In this document: piece by piece, positions 24,950 to 37,767 of the stretch
Layout of the letters: every line of letters starts with the position of its first letter
Numbering within the stretch: the first letter of the stretch is position 1
DNA from: Rotaria macrura
Lineage: Eukaryota > Rotifera > Eurotatoria > Philodinida > Philodinidae
Direction of reading: 5' to 3'
Assembly (NCBI GenBank): GCA_900239685.1
Contig: OENT01000121.1
Coordinates: 124,001 to 188,000, forward strand
Length of the DNA: 64,000 nucleotides
The notes under the pieces: generated by a model
Told to the model about the DNA's origin: nothing
Databases searched by the model: none
What the model saw: only the letters and a program-made list of their open reading frames with translations
Program-made: the position numbers and the translations under genes

Positions 24950-25413
24950 ATTGACCTATAAGCTACCAAAATCACTGTTCCGAAGTAAATTATTAATGAC
25001 TAAATATGCTTTTATAGATGAGAAGAAGCGATCTAAAAGAAAATAATAGAAAGAAACATAAAGAGAGAGAAAGACGTATTGAAAGAATTGTTTAACTGTT
25101 TAGAAAAAGAAAACATAGAGTCATCAATAATCTATTTACTTTTATTTATTATATTTCCTGTGTGCATGATCTATCTTTTTGTTATTCGTCGGCTTCAAAA
25201 AGAAATAAAGAATCATAGGAAACTCTTAAATTATCAATGACCACTATTATATACATATGTAGATATGAAATGTTTGATACTACATGAATTCGAACAAATA
25301 TTCATTGATGTTTACTTGATATCTAAGAAGTAGATTTCTATTATTTGTGTTCTTTCTTTTTGAAGAATCGGAAACTATTCTGTGTGAGACAAAGTATGGT
25401 GGCATTTTTCATC

Positions 25414-25449
<36 letters not shown>

Positions 25450-28400
25450 ATAAAATGCAAATTTACGAAACTATTATTAATGAAGAGAGAAAACACTTCA
25501 TCCAAACTAATAACGATTATGATTCTTTTTCGTCAATATGAGTTGATAGCATCTTTTCTTCTTGACTATCCAGTATACAAGACACACTGTCTTATCCATA
25601 CCATTTATCATTTTACAACAACCAACGTGAAGAAGTACATAATTTCATTAACTTAATCGGATACACACTGTTTTTTTTTTGGTAGTATATAGTCGTCAGA
25701 TTGAACACATGAGAATAGAAAATGGAACGTCTTTCTTCATTGCTGTTCGAATATTTATGTCGATAAGATTTTTGTTCGAGAAAATTTTTTATTGACAATC
25801 ATGCTGTTTTTCTAGTGCATTAGTTTATAAGTGTTAAGTAAATAGATTAATTAAATAATAAAGAAGAATTCTTTCGATCGTTTTGCTTCGAATAGTCTCT
25901 GTAGAAAATAATGCTAATAGGTTTTTTTTTATCAAGTTTTAATGCATGATCAGATCAAATGCTTACAATGTACGATTGAGATTGTTTTGTTCTCGAAGAT
26001 ACCAATAAATCATTGTACTAATTGAGTGTAGACTATTACAATAGGCACTACGCTATGGGAAACTACTTTGTAATTAGTTTTGAATATGAATGAGTAGATA
26101 GTAGTCTTGCTGAAACAGTCACATAAAATACTGTTGAGAAAATCTGTTCGATTTCATCCGTATGTTTTATAGTTAACGATGATTGAAGGCTTTTGATTCT
26201 AGGTCTGTCGTTGTACTGACGAAAGATTACTTCATGAGAAGTATTAAAAACAAATTTGTGCAGTAAAAATATTAGATGTCTCCTAGAATGTGACGATAAT
26301 TATTCTTTGTTCTCCGCCATAATGTAAAGCATGTTCAAGAGTTCGAGAAAGAATTTACTGATATTAAACAAGATTATTATTTCAAGTGTAGAGGCCGTAA
26401 CAAGCCGTTTTTATAACGTAAATGTTTCAGATGTATTTTACTTTTATCATATCTAGTAAAAAGCATGCCAAACAAAATGGATCCGTACTTTCGATGATTG
26501 GGTTTAAGTTCTAAAGAAAAACATGAGACATTGAGGTTTATTAACATATTCGAATAGTTACAGAAATCTTATTCTGCAGACATTTATTAATATCTGTTGG
26601 GTATAATCTATGATGAAAGTTTTTAATCGATTCTGAGAGTCAAGATAACTGGACTTAACAAAAAAAAACTTGAAAAGGTCACTCATCTTTTTGCTTAGAT
26701 AATTCGATACCTGTCTTAATAGAAATAAAAATGAATCTAAGTATAGTGCTTTAACAAGATAAATAAGACCGACAACAAGAACCTATGAAAAAATGATTCA
26801 TTAGAAACTTCTCGAATGAATTGGATCATCTGTGCTTATAATAAATTATTGCAAATACATTGATAGGATATTTTATTCTTCAAGTATAATTCATCTGATA
26901 TTGACTCATCGGAAGAAATATGAGTCAAAGGGTACTAAAACATCATAGTGAAAATATCAATCAGATTTTTTGATCGTACGTTTTATTATCGTACTTTGTT
27001 CACACATAATAAGAAGTTCTAGACAAAGTAAGATTATCATCTATAAATTCAATGAAGACATGATATTCTATCATACGACAGTGTGTTTGTGAGTGAATTC
27101 CTACGTCAGTTTTAGGTAACTAGCACCATATAATGGTATGCATCTCCTGTATTCAGATATTATATAATTAACCAGATCATTGAATATCAACAGCAATTGC
27201 ATGAAGACGTACGAAAACGGAATGATTTTGTAAATGCCATCTTTTGTATATTCTCATGGGGGGAAGGGGGCATAAATTCTCATCATGAATGTAAGTAATA
27301 CGATTGCAATAGATAAATCTCTATTCAATATCTTCAATTTGTATATGTTTACTTTTCATCTGTCAACTGTCGTTTACATACGAGATGTGTGCTATGCTAT
27401 TATGTGATTTTTTTACTATTTTTGGAATAGCCACGATCATTATGCAATCATCATATCTTTAAACGTGTTTAAAATACCAAGAGAAGAAAAAATAACATTT
27501 GATATTCTTCTAAGTAAACATTCGCAATGTATTTATATTAGGTGGTTATTCTAAAATCAAATGTCAGCCACATTATAATATTGTATGATATCACTGTTAT
27601 CATTATGTTTCAACAGTAAATCATTTTTGCATAAATTTTACTGCAGACAAATCATTAATGGTATAGTAACTACTAGTGTTAGTTTAATGAATAACGTCCT
27701 TTACTTATCAATGACGTCATCTGGTTTCATATTATTGACAGTCCGTGATTATATCTTTTAAGAACAGTGATGAACAAAGTCAATCAACAAAACGAATTTG
27801 CTAATAAAAAAGGAATATTTTCATGATTGATTATACTATTCTATTACGGCCTTGTGAATTTTTCTCGCTATGATTTCGTCAATTATTCTTCTGTTGATTT
27901 CATTCCCAATGTGTTTTATATATACAATGAAGTGAATATAAATTCGCATCAGTAATTACTTGTTGTTGTTTTTTGTATTCGGTGTATAAAATCTCGTTCA
28001 TCGTCTACGTATAGTAGTAATCATGTAAGAAGATAATATACTCAACGCAAATGATTGACTATATTTTTCTTATTGCATAATCACATTTTCTTATATTCTT
28101 TTTCTGTACGTGCAGAAAGAAACCTAACGACACATCAGAATTGCATATTGCCAATTCGCAGTTAGAATCGAATCTGTGTTGATGTATTTGTTCGTTCAAG
28201 CTGATGAAACATCTAGTATGACTGACATAATCTTTGCAATTACTCTTCTCTTTCCTCATTTTGCGTGTTAAACATATACGTACATACACATATATATATA
28301 TATATATGTATATCGAGGCAGAAAACTTATGATTATGCGTTCACTAATAGTGGACAAGACATTATTATTATTATTCCTCTTTTTTCTTTCTTCCTTTCTC

Positions 28401-28459
28401 TTTTACTAGACTATTTATACATTGATAACATGAAATATCCTGATTCTATGTTTGTTGAG
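24950..28459. other. Non-coding stretch between divergent genes
   Basis: About 3.5 kb between the most distal K2P first exon (minus strand) and the small plus-strand gene. It contains a TA microsatellite at about 25416-25447, another near 28291-28310, and a short G-rich tract near 27257. No open frame has convincing splice structure. Promoters of both divergent genes should lie at its two ends. Confidence 0.55.
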
Positions 28460-28536
28460 CAGTACGAGTGAACCGTATATATAAAAACATCATTATTGCG
28501 TATGCGTTGTTTTCTCTCATTATTCTTCATACAAAC

Positions 28537-29001
28537 ATGACAATCTATACATCACGCTTGATCGTTATTCCTAACTATGGTAATCGTCTTCGATTGAATT
28601 CCTCGTCGAATTCATCATACAGTTTTCAAAATGAAGTATTTCGTTCGACTCTTATTGTTTTGCCATTTTCAAATCGAAAACGTTTCATACAAGGTATTGA
28701 AGTTCAGTGTGGAAGTTTTATTCATAATCGAACACATGGAAATAATAATCGTTTCGAATCGATATCACCGATCGGTACAATAAGTGATGTTTTAAGTATT
28801 GATGAATCAATATCAGAATATCGTCCAACAGACCACTCATCGACGAGTGGCCAATCCTATTTTGATGTTCGACATCGTCTTTTGGCTAGATCCAATTTAT
28901 TTGCTTATACTATAAAAGATGATACGGATGGTGATGATAGTATCAGTTGTTCATCGACAGGATATTCTTATCATCCTGGAAACTATCAACAGAAATATTA
29001 G
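28537..29001 (+). CDS. Small protein of unknown function (154 aa from first ATG)
   Basis: Not recognised. The frame opens at a GTG at 28468; the first ATG in frame is 28537 (MTIYTSRLIVIPNYG). The 23 codons before that ATG encode a hydrophobic run (IIIAYALFSLIIL), so an upstream exon may join near 28460 and give an N-terminal signal or membrane segment. The rest is hydrophilic and Ser/Asn/Asp-rich, with two NxS/T glycosylation motifs (NSS, NRT) and no known domain; it ends GNYQQKY. A poly(A) signal follows 15 bases after the stop. The frame length, balanced amino-acid composition and poly(A) signal favour a real terminal exon or single-exon gene. Confidence 0.45.
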   Translation: MTIYTSRLIVIPNYGNRLRLNSSSNSSYSFQNEVFRSTLIVLPFSNRKRFIQGIEVQCGSFIHNRTHGNNNRFESISPIGTISDVLSIDESISEYRPTDHSSTSGQSYFDVRHRLLARSNLFAYTIKDDTDGDDSISCSSTGYSYHPGNYQQKY

Positions 29002-29015
29002 CATCGATTAATGCA

Positions 29016-29021
29016 AATAAA
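29016..29021 (+). terminator. Poly(A) signal of the small plus-strand gene
   Basis: AATAAA 15 bases after the stop codon at 29001. Confidence 0.55.
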
Positions 29022-29550
29022 AATTTTGAACATTTGTTTGCAATGTATGTGTCAGGTAAATTAAAATGATCTATCCATGTTTTTATTGAATGTAAATGAA
29101 AATCTTCGCTCCTAATAAATAATCGAGTAAGGCTTTACATGGTTATAGATTTATGTATCTTTTCTTTCTTTTAATGGTTGAATGAAAAATTTGATTGCAA
29201 AGAGAAGAACAATATTTGACTATGTTTAATAAGGCTTTCTGTTATTTTTATCGAATCACGACGAAAGTCATGGGTTCTCTCAGTATGAAAAAAGTCAGAA
29301 TATTTGTGATAGAGAAAAAAGTATATATCTTTAACTACTTATCTTCTTGTAATATCTTATTGATAGTAAAACGAGCAAACTGCACCGTAGGATATTAAAA
29401 AAAAATACTCCGAAAAATATGTTTCATTCATTTTATGACAACACTCGTTACTGAAATTCAAGTGTTTACTCAATGATTGTAAAAATACATATCTTCTTAT
29501 TATTCGAACTTAGAAATGTAAAAATATCTTTAGAAAATTCCAATAACTCT

Positions 29551-29556
29551 TTTATT
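29551..29556 (-). terminator. Poly(A) signal of calcium-sensor copy 1
   Basis: TTTATT on the plus strand (AATAAA on the coding strand), 115 bases beyond the stop. Confidence 0.45.
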
Positions 29557-29670
29557 CAAAGAAAAAAAAATTCAGTTCATATGCTTTCCACAGTACTACT
29601 AAAATAAGGAACGCATCAAGTAGACAAAAAAAAGTTGGCAAATGTCATAAAATATGTTGTTGTTGACGTC

Positions 29671-30674
29671 TTAAGCATTGGGGGCAAGTAGTTGACGAAT
29701 GTGCGGATCATTTTTGCATCTAATAAGAAATAAAAAGATACAAAATTCAAAATGGGCATATATTTATAATTGTCGATAAAGGAATAAAACATACCCGGCC
29801 ACGAACTCCGCTTTACTCAATTTCTTATCACCACTACTATCGACTTTGGCGATTAGGTCTGCGGCACGTTTTTTGGGATCATTGTCTCCTTTACGATTCG
29901 TTTCACCAACAAGATCATACTGAAAAGAAAACCAAGTGCAACTATCATTCTAGTTATAGACTTCAATGAAACTGTACCATAGCACTGATCAATTTCGTTA
30001 ATTCTTTTTGATCGATTTGTCCATCACCCGAAATATCATACCTATATCGGTAAGAGATCGTAAAGTAAATAAAAATATTCAAAAAAATTTACATATCAAA
30101 AGCGACAGCAAGACGATCATCCAGATTTCCCTGACTTGTAGCTGAAATGGCTAAGAGAAATTCTTCGAAATCAATCGAACCATCACTATTAGCATCGAAT
30201 GTATCAAATGCGTATCTATGTATCGTAGAATATTTTTCTAGCTAAATCATATTGTGCAATTCGAGTTTATGTTACTTGCAAAACGAGTCTGCTTTGCCCT
30301 GTGGATAGAATTGTTTGTAAACTTCGGCGAATTTCTTCTTGTCAAGTTTACCAGTGGGACAATCACGAAGAAATCCCTAATTTTACAAAAATAAATGAAA
30401 TATGAAAAAACTACAACGCTTTCATTTACAGCATGCCATTCTCGGATTTCTATCAATGAGAAGAAAAGAAATAAATATAGATTTAAATAAGAAAAAAAAC
30501 GAGGGGAGAAAATTTACCTGCGTCAGAATATTTTGTGTTTGCTTTGAGTAACGCGATATCTGAAATCGATGAACGAAAATATCATGTTTGGACATCAATC
30601 GATTAAAGTTACGTACGTTTTGGTGTCAATTCTGTCGATCCAGATGATTTACCTTTACCTTCTTTATTACCCAT
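29671..30674 (-). CDS. Neuronal calcium sensor-like EF-hand protein, copy 1 (193 aa)
   Basis: Exons: 30674-30617, 30559-30518, 30449-30430, 30376-30276, 30215-30093, 30041-29978, 29919-29795, 29719-29671. The N-terminus MGNK is an N-myristoylation-type start, followed by the family hallmark [12 protein letters not shown]1 is degenerate, with the family motif [10 protein letters not shown]2 (residues 81-92) [12 protein letters not shown] and EF3 (117-128) [12 protein letters not shown] have full calcium loops. EF4 (163-174) [12 protein letters not shown] keeps acidic residues at loop positions 1, 5 and 12, but Lys replaces the loop Gly. It ends RQLLAPNA, shorter than vertebrate neurocalcin or hippocalcin. 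Proteins of this family are calcium-myristoyl switches acting at membranes. It is the leftmost of three tandem copies with the same intron positions and phases. Confidence 0.92.
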
Positions 30675-33430
30675 GTGAAATAATAGTGTTTACCGAATAA
30701 GAAACAAAAATAAAATTGTCAAATCTAAAATAGAAGTTTGCTTTCATTTTTGTATTTTCTTCCCGGTAAAATTATGAATTTCGACAGCCGTGCCATTGAT
30801 ATTTATAGAGCAAACGGAGTGAGAGAAAAAATCACTATGAGGGAGGCGAGGTGGTGTAAGTGTGTAGTATATTTTAAACCCATATGTTGCGAAGCAACCT
30901 TCATGACGTGAATCATTCACTAAACATCCCTCGAAGCGGCCTCGATGTTCACTGAAATTGTCCTGCACGATAAAGTGCAGAAAATTATTCAAGAATTCAG
31001 CTGCACAAAGCAACGGAAGAATGAAAAAATCAGAGATTTTTCGAGAAGAAATTTTTAGCGGGTCGATTTAATTTGAAAGAAAAGCATGATTAATTTTTAT
31101 TTATTCTGACACTATCCAGCTACTGTTAATCATTCATATGCACTGATAATTGCCTAATGCGCATCGAGAGTTTGCTTTTTTCTAGCAGTTCGACACGAAA
31201 GAAAAAAATACGAAAGAAACATTTTAGTTTCAAATGTTTGCACGAATAGAAACATGGGCAAATTGAAGAAAAATGTCAACTTGTTTAAAACATCCTTCGT
31301 AAACTACAGTCTAGAGACAACTCATTCTCTAAATACTTTGTACATCAGAATTTATTAACAAAAAGAAAACGAACATAATACAACTAAATAATATCATCAA
31401 TGCAGTATTTATTCAAAAACAAAGCAATCTAGCAACATACTAACCGAGGAAAAAATAAAGCCAACCGAAGTACACAATACTGTTAAGATTCACCAGAGAC
31501 AGATAACTGTATGGTTTCCTCGTGGGACAATGTATCGAATATCTTTTTTGATGTTGCTTTATATATGAATTATGCATATATCCGTACTGATAATAGAAGA
31601 CTCCTAATCAATTAGTTTATTTATAAGATTTTTACATCGACGAGCTGAAAGAAGAAACTGACAGATTTACATCAAGAAAATATATTTACTGTCAAAGTAT
31701 CATTCTACTGACAATGCTGTTGATTGCACGCAATAGCTATAAAAATAGTAGTAAGATGAATTGGATTGATGCAAAAATTTCAACTGCTGCTCTATTTTTT
31801 CTCTTAATACACAATCGATTTATCTTATGTATATTGATAGTCATCATTTTTAATTATAACCATAATCTATTCGAATTCGTAGAAGTGTGTAAATAACTGA
31901 AAAAAAATTACGTGACATAGAACGACTTGCTGTAAAACAATTAACAAAACTAACATCGATGTTTAGAAATATTTAGATTTGAATCATGTTTGTTAGAATT
32001 TTAAGGAGCAGATCTTTGATTCTTTATTGATTTTGATAAGTTATTGCAAATGGGAATATCTTGAATAAATAACGCTCAGGATTAAATCGAGTTGAACATA
32101 AAAGAAAGGAGTGCTAGCAAAAAAAAACAATTTTATTATAAGTACACATCATCCGATCCTTACTCTGTCAAACAAATAGATGTGTTAAAAGAATTTGAAT
32201 GAGACATTGTCTTTCCAAAAAAAAGAAACTCACATCATTTTAATTTTAAAATATAAACAAAAAAAAACATGCATTGAATATCAATAGAAAAGTTCATAAA
32301 CTAATCAAAACGTTTTAAGGCTAGACTTGCAAATCTTAAACTTTTTTGTAGTTATTAGTTTCAAAATGATGATCGTATTCAGGTTATACATATGATAGTA
32401 TTTTAATTTCATAATGCTCTTAACTTGATATTGGACAATATCCGTACTGGAAAGAAAAATTTCGTTTGTTTTTTTAACTTTTCTGTCAACGATGATTTCG
32501 GTTTGAGTTCTTAAAGATTTTTTCATGTTGCGCAATATCTAAGGCTGCAGAGAAATTTTTTAGAGAACTTCCAAGGACATAACAGTAAAATTATTAGAAA
32601 TAATTCTTTTCTAATAGAAGACTGATAGTTGTCATTCGATCAGGATCATTGACACGAATATATATATATATATATATATGCATATTTGTAAATTTTTATA
32701 TAATATAGTCCTCGGATAATTTTTACTTTTTTCAGAAAAAATAAGAAAAAAACATAATTATCCTCATATTACACAATCGAAATAAAACTTAAAATACTTT
32801 CTTTTTTTCAGTGTTGCTCATTTCTCGATACAAACGAAGGTTATATTTTATCATGAAAAAGATGCTCTATGAATGTTTCGTCATGATCATTAAGTTTTAT
32901 CTTGGAAATGTCATTTCTGAGTTCAGCAAGTTGCTATTACTGTTGAATTGCGGTTGCTTTGCTTATGATATTGACTAAAACCATGGTAATGGTTGACTTC
33001 TCTCCTCTGTGTCAGATAAAAGTCAACCTTTTAATTTTAATGCCTTTTAGTAAGATGGTCTTCTGTTTAATTCATGTTTATTGGAAATAGATAACGAGAT
33101 TGGTATATAGATGTCGCTGGCATTATCAAGATATGAACTTTTTTCCCTAATAGTTTTTCTATTCCGATAACTTTGAAAGTCCCCGCAAAAAATAGATGAT
33201 AATGGCAATAATAATGCCTAATATTGTAACAGTTATAGAAGCCATAAGTATATCTGCAAAAGATATAAATTTCACTCATGTTGATCGTATGATTGCTTAA
33301 AGTTTGTCAATTCATATAAATATCGAAACTAAAAGTAGTATTTGCAAAATGATCCATTCCAAATAGACTTGCATCAAGATGCAATAAGTATGAGAATCAG
33401 CGAACAATATCAGACGAGAAAACTTCGCCA

Positions 33431-33623
33431 CTCCTCATCAGGGGTGCCCGAAGGAACCGACATTGGGGGTGGGGGCGGGGGCGGTGTTAATAAAATTTCG
33501 AACAGAACGCAAGAAACATTTTCGGTTCCGGTGAGAAAAACGAAAAATTTTCATGATTGAAGGGAAGGGGTGTCACACCCTCGATGCCACCACCCCCTCG
33601 GTCTGGCCATCCCTGCTTCTCAT
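33431..33623. repeat. 8-bp target-site duplication flanking the hAT-like element
   Basis: CTCCTCAT at 33431-33438 and CTTCTCAT at 33616-33623 match at seven of eight bases and abut the element ends exactly. Eight bases is the duplication length made by hAT transposases. Confidence 0.65.
33439..33615. mobile_element. Non-autonomous hAT-like element (177 bp)
   Basis: The left end begins CAGGGGTGCCC; the right end, read on the other strand, begins CAGGGATGGCC (nine of eleven bases identical). The CAGGG start is typical of hAT terminal inverted repeats, and an 8-bp near-perfect target duplication flanks it. The interior is far more GC-rich than its surroundings and contains a G-run tract at 33465-33484. 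There is no transposase coding, so it must depend on an autonomous element elsewhere. Confidence 0.7.
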
Positions 33624-34457
33624 GCTAAATTTCTTCAAAAAGAAATCATAGTTCAAAACAATGATTCATAACATCTCAATAAATGAAAAACCGTATTTTC
33701 CTCGTACTTTGTATCGTCAAAGGAAATAACAGAACATTCCACTCATTCAATATGCTAAAAGCAACATTTTAGAAACTAATTTGTATCGATCAAATATTGA
33801 TTGCATTATCTCTTGAATAGGGTCATTTTCGGAAGCAATCAAAGCCATTCTCTGCAATGTTTTAGGGTACTAAGGTATATTTTACAAATGTGTATCAGAT
33901 CATTAATGTGGACAATTAAGAAGAGAGTCTTTCTAATTGAATTCTTCCACATTTTTACATTATATCCTTCTAGACATCATATGATAGTTTTGTTTTGATA
34001 ATTATTTTCATTCACTGTGGTAATAATAGATCGAAATGAGACAGTCAATAATGTCATCTCCTTAATTCTATAAAGTATTGTTGAAATTCGCCGAATGTAT
34101 TCTGCGTTAAAAAGATATTGCAATGACGGACAAAATAAATAATCAAAAGCTTAATCCAATAGTTATTTTCTAACTTAACACACAATCTCATGAATGAAAA
34201 GGTTAAAATTTCGTATTAAAATGTCAAAGCCAGCACAATGAATTCTAGCGAGAGAGAGAGATGAATCAAATGAAATTCTCATGCCATACAAATGAATTTT
34301 TTGACTCTCGTTTGAATTTATTCTGAAAACCTACACCAATGAAGAAACGTTTCGCCTCTCTCCCTCTCTTATGGTTGCTTTTTAGACATGAAGGTCTTCA
34401 TACGTGAATTCTTTGTTGTCCTTGAGTTGAGTCTTATTTTTTTATCAAATAAATGTT

Positions 34458-34463
34458 TTTATT
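34458..34463 (-). terminator. Poly(A) signal of calcium-sensor copy 2
   Basis: TTTATT on the plus strand about 196 bases beyond the stop. Less certain because of the distance. Confidence 0.35.
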
Positions 34464-34658
34464 GCACACTAGAAGTTTACCATTTCTTAGTTGCTCAGAT
34501 AATTTTATTATTATCTTAGTAATAATCGTTCAAATCTGTTAGTACGTTATTTATGTTCTTTGCTATTGATTAATATGAAAATGAAAATGAAAATAAAAAT
34601 TGTTCTATTTCTTAGAGAATAAAATTTGCTTGATTATTCAGATCAAATTTTCACTATT

Positions 34659-35648
34659 CTAGACGTTAGGAGCCAGTATGTTGCGAATGATTGGATCAGA
34701 TTTACATCTAGTAAATGAGATTAAAAAAATCACATATAATTATATGAAGATGTATAGTCAAGAAATCACTACCCAGCAATGAATTCTGCTTTCGACAATT
34801 TCTTATCGCCGGTAACATCAATTTTGGACATAATTTCTGCAGCCCGTTTTTTTGGATCATGATCACCTGTACGATTAGTTTGACCAAGAAGATCGTACTA
34901 AAAAGAAAAAATGCATAAAGATAATTTTGTTCGAAGCATATAATTAATTCAATTTCTACCATAGCAGTGATCAATTTCGTCAGTTCTGCTTGATCGATTT
35001 GTCCATCATTGGAAACATCATACCTATATATATATACATGAAAAAAATTATAAATTAAACAGTAATATTTACAAAACCTACATATCGAAAGCAACAGCAA
35101 GACGATCACTAAGATCTCCTTGACTGGTAGCTGAAATAGCTAAGAGAAATTCTTCAAAACTAATTGAACCATCATTGTTGGCATCAAATGTTGCAAAAGC
35201 GTATCTTAGCAAACAACAGGCAAAGAGTACAATGAAAAATTCAAATTAATAATGCATCCTACTTGCAGAAACTTTCTGGTTTGCCGCTTGGATAGAATTC
35301 TTTGTAAATTTCGATAAACTTCTTTTTATCGAGTCGACCAGTTGGACAGTCACGAATAAAGCCCTATAATCAAATGAAATTCTCATAGCATCGAGTTTCA
35401 TGCAAATTGATTCAACAAACCGCATGCCATTCTTTAATTTCTATAGAATAAGAGAGACAAGTAAACAACAACTATTGATAAAATGAACAAACTTCTTTAC
35501 CTCGTTCACTATATTTAGTATTTGCTTTGAGTAAAGCAATTTCTAGAAACGAAAAATCATTTTACGACAATGTTCTTTCAAAACGAACGACAAACGAACG
35601 TTTATCTGTGAGTTCAGTAGAATTTTGTGCTGCTTGTTTGTTGCCCAT
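34659..35648 (-). CDS. Neuronal calcium sensor-like EF-hand protein, copy 2 (190 aa)
   Basis: Exons: 35648-35600, 35542-35501, 35440-35421, 35363-35263, 35204-35082, 35023-34960, 34897-34773, 34707-34659. All but the first exon have exactly the lengths seen in copies 1 and 3. It starts MGNKQAAQNS, with glycine 2 available for myristoylation. EF1 is degenerate (RDCPTGRL). EF2 DANNDGSISFEE and EF3 DVSNDGQIDQAE look able to bind calcium. EF4 [12 protein letters not shown] keeps the acidic residues at loop positions 1, 5 and 12. In EF2, loop position 9 is Ser where copies 1 and 3 have Asp. It ends NILAPNV. It probably arose by tandem duplication and has diverged enough that all three copies seem to be maintained as genes. 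Confidence 0.92.
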
Positions 35649-37692
35649 AGTTGTTAGTATGAATCAAGTAAACGAAGGAAGTGAAAGTAGAATCTAAAAC
35701 AGGAAAAATATTCTCACGCTTTGTAACTAGTATATTTACATGTTTGTGCGTTGCAAGTCGAATGTTGTGTCTATCAAGTGGTTCGTAATGATATTTATGG
35801 AGCTCGAAAAGAAAATGAGAAATTACCTTGAATACATGTCTATTTATATACATTAAGTAGCAGTATGAAGCCTGAAGCACAATGAGAAATTATTTATACG
35901 GATGAATAAACATGAGATATGCTGATGCTTGATGAATCAAAAGATGAATATGCCCGTTATCATGCCCATTAATTTTTGTTAATGACAATATCTCAACGTG
36001 TTAAGTTAAGGAAAATTTCGAATGAGACTATAATTGAAAAGAAGAAAAACTCTCTTTACTGCTGTCAATTGGTGAAGAAAAATATTGAGAATAATGAAGA
36101 AAAAACTAATTTCAACACAATTCCATTTGAGAATATCGAACTGCTGTCATCATCATTTGAAAGTATAGCTCACCTAGTATTGACAGTATCTCTGTATTTT
36201 CAATTCATAAAAAATGTTTTGCAACAAAATCATAAAGATGTTGACTACACTACAATTTGGAAAAAATGTCGCTCGTTGCTTTCATATATTCAATGGACTG
36301 ATATTTGAAACCATACGCATCAACAAACAACTTTGGTATCGATCATCTTTTCTTTCACAAATATGTCAAAAGAAACTTTTTATCATTATTGTATCTTTAT
36401 GAAACAAAAAACTAGTAAAAAATCTATTCGATGCAGTTCGTGATTATTTTCGTCCTATGACAATCCATAGAAATTTTATAGTAATCACGATAAAATATAG
36501 ACAATCGATAGTTGAAACGTGTTAACCTATCGAAAATTAGTCAGTACAGCATTAGCTGATCAAAATTTAATAAATTGAACATGAATCAAATTACTGCAAG
36601 GTGATTTCTATTTATGTTATGAATATTTTTATTCTAAGTGAAACAATATTTTCTTTTAAACATTCAAGAACTAATATTATCTTCATGATAAAATAGTGTC
36701 TATATTTAACTTGCCAGGAAAGATTTTTCGATGAAGAACAAACAACCATTTGGCGGTCTTCATGGCCACAAAACGTGATATTTTAATGTGAAGTATGACC
36801 GAGATTCAGAATCAGTGCTAGAATTTGTGCACTTGCCCGAAAATATATCTGCAATTTTCAAAGAGTCAAGCGTTACAAAAAACAAAGTTTCTCTCTCAAC
36901 GATTTTATTCAATTTACTTTTAATCTTTTTTTCCACATTAATATCATATGGCAGTGAGAATCATAATATTGTTGTGTTCTTTTATATTGAAAAATTTTCG
37001 CACACAAAGTTGATATAAAATTCATTCCATCCTGAGGATGCTAAAAATATTTCAGTATGGTGTTATTTTATTATTTTCTAGATAACATCATGCTTCATAA
37101 TTCTGTATTTGAATTGGAAATTGGTTGTTGTTGAATGAATCGAATTTAAATAAGTTAGCTCATTTAGTTCAATTTTTCATTGTAACTTATATCTTTTGAT
37201 GAAATCGATGGGAAATCGTAATGACTATTCTCAGAGACAAAATTATGCGTGCTTTTGAAAAGTGAGTTTTCCTGTGCTACTCAGTTACGATTTCAGTATT
37301 GACTAATATTGAAACGAAAAACAATCTTTGAACATTATGACTTTCGAGTTCATAAGTTCTGATGTCGATGTATTTAATACAAAAAAAAAAGAGCAGATTA
37401 TTTTCCTTCATGTAAGAGAAGAGTATACTTTATTGTTCCGTACTAATTCTTGTAAATTTTACATGAATTTCTCAAATATTATATTTGAATTTCAATGTTT
37501 TTCTTTCAACTGAATTCCATCGACTGTATGCGTACTAATATTTGTCTATAGTAACAATATTACGTATTACCTTACACTTTTTCTTTCGATCGTTACATTG
37601 TCTTGATTTTTTATCAAAACATTTATATTGATATTTACTCTCGACAGGCTACAATCAAATACAAAATATTGACTACATTTAAGTTTTTCGTG

Positions 37693-37698
37693 TTTATT
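37693..37698 (-). terminator. Poly(A) signal of calcium-sensor copy 3
   Basis: TTTATT repeated in an AT-rich stretch about 70 bases beyond the stop. Confidence 0.45.
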
Positions 37699-37767
37699 TT
37701 ATTTTATTTTGAAGACAAAAGAAACATCCGTGTAGTATAATTTTCACATATTTAAAGCCGCGAATGT

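Larger units (their letters stand above)
31000..34457. other. Intergenic stretch between calcium-sensor copies 1 and 2
   Basis: About 3.5 kb with no gene recognised. It holds the hAT-like element at 33439-33615 and a TA microsatellite near 32659-32681. I looked for remnants of further EF-hand exons (DxDG loops, ALLKANT, RDCPTG) and saw none. Confidence 0.55.

Noticed and set aside
25613..25798. Protein-like polar minus-strand frame considered as another K2P first exon
   Set aside because: It starts at TTG; the nearby ATG is in a different frame and stops after 15 codons. No consensus phase-0 donor.
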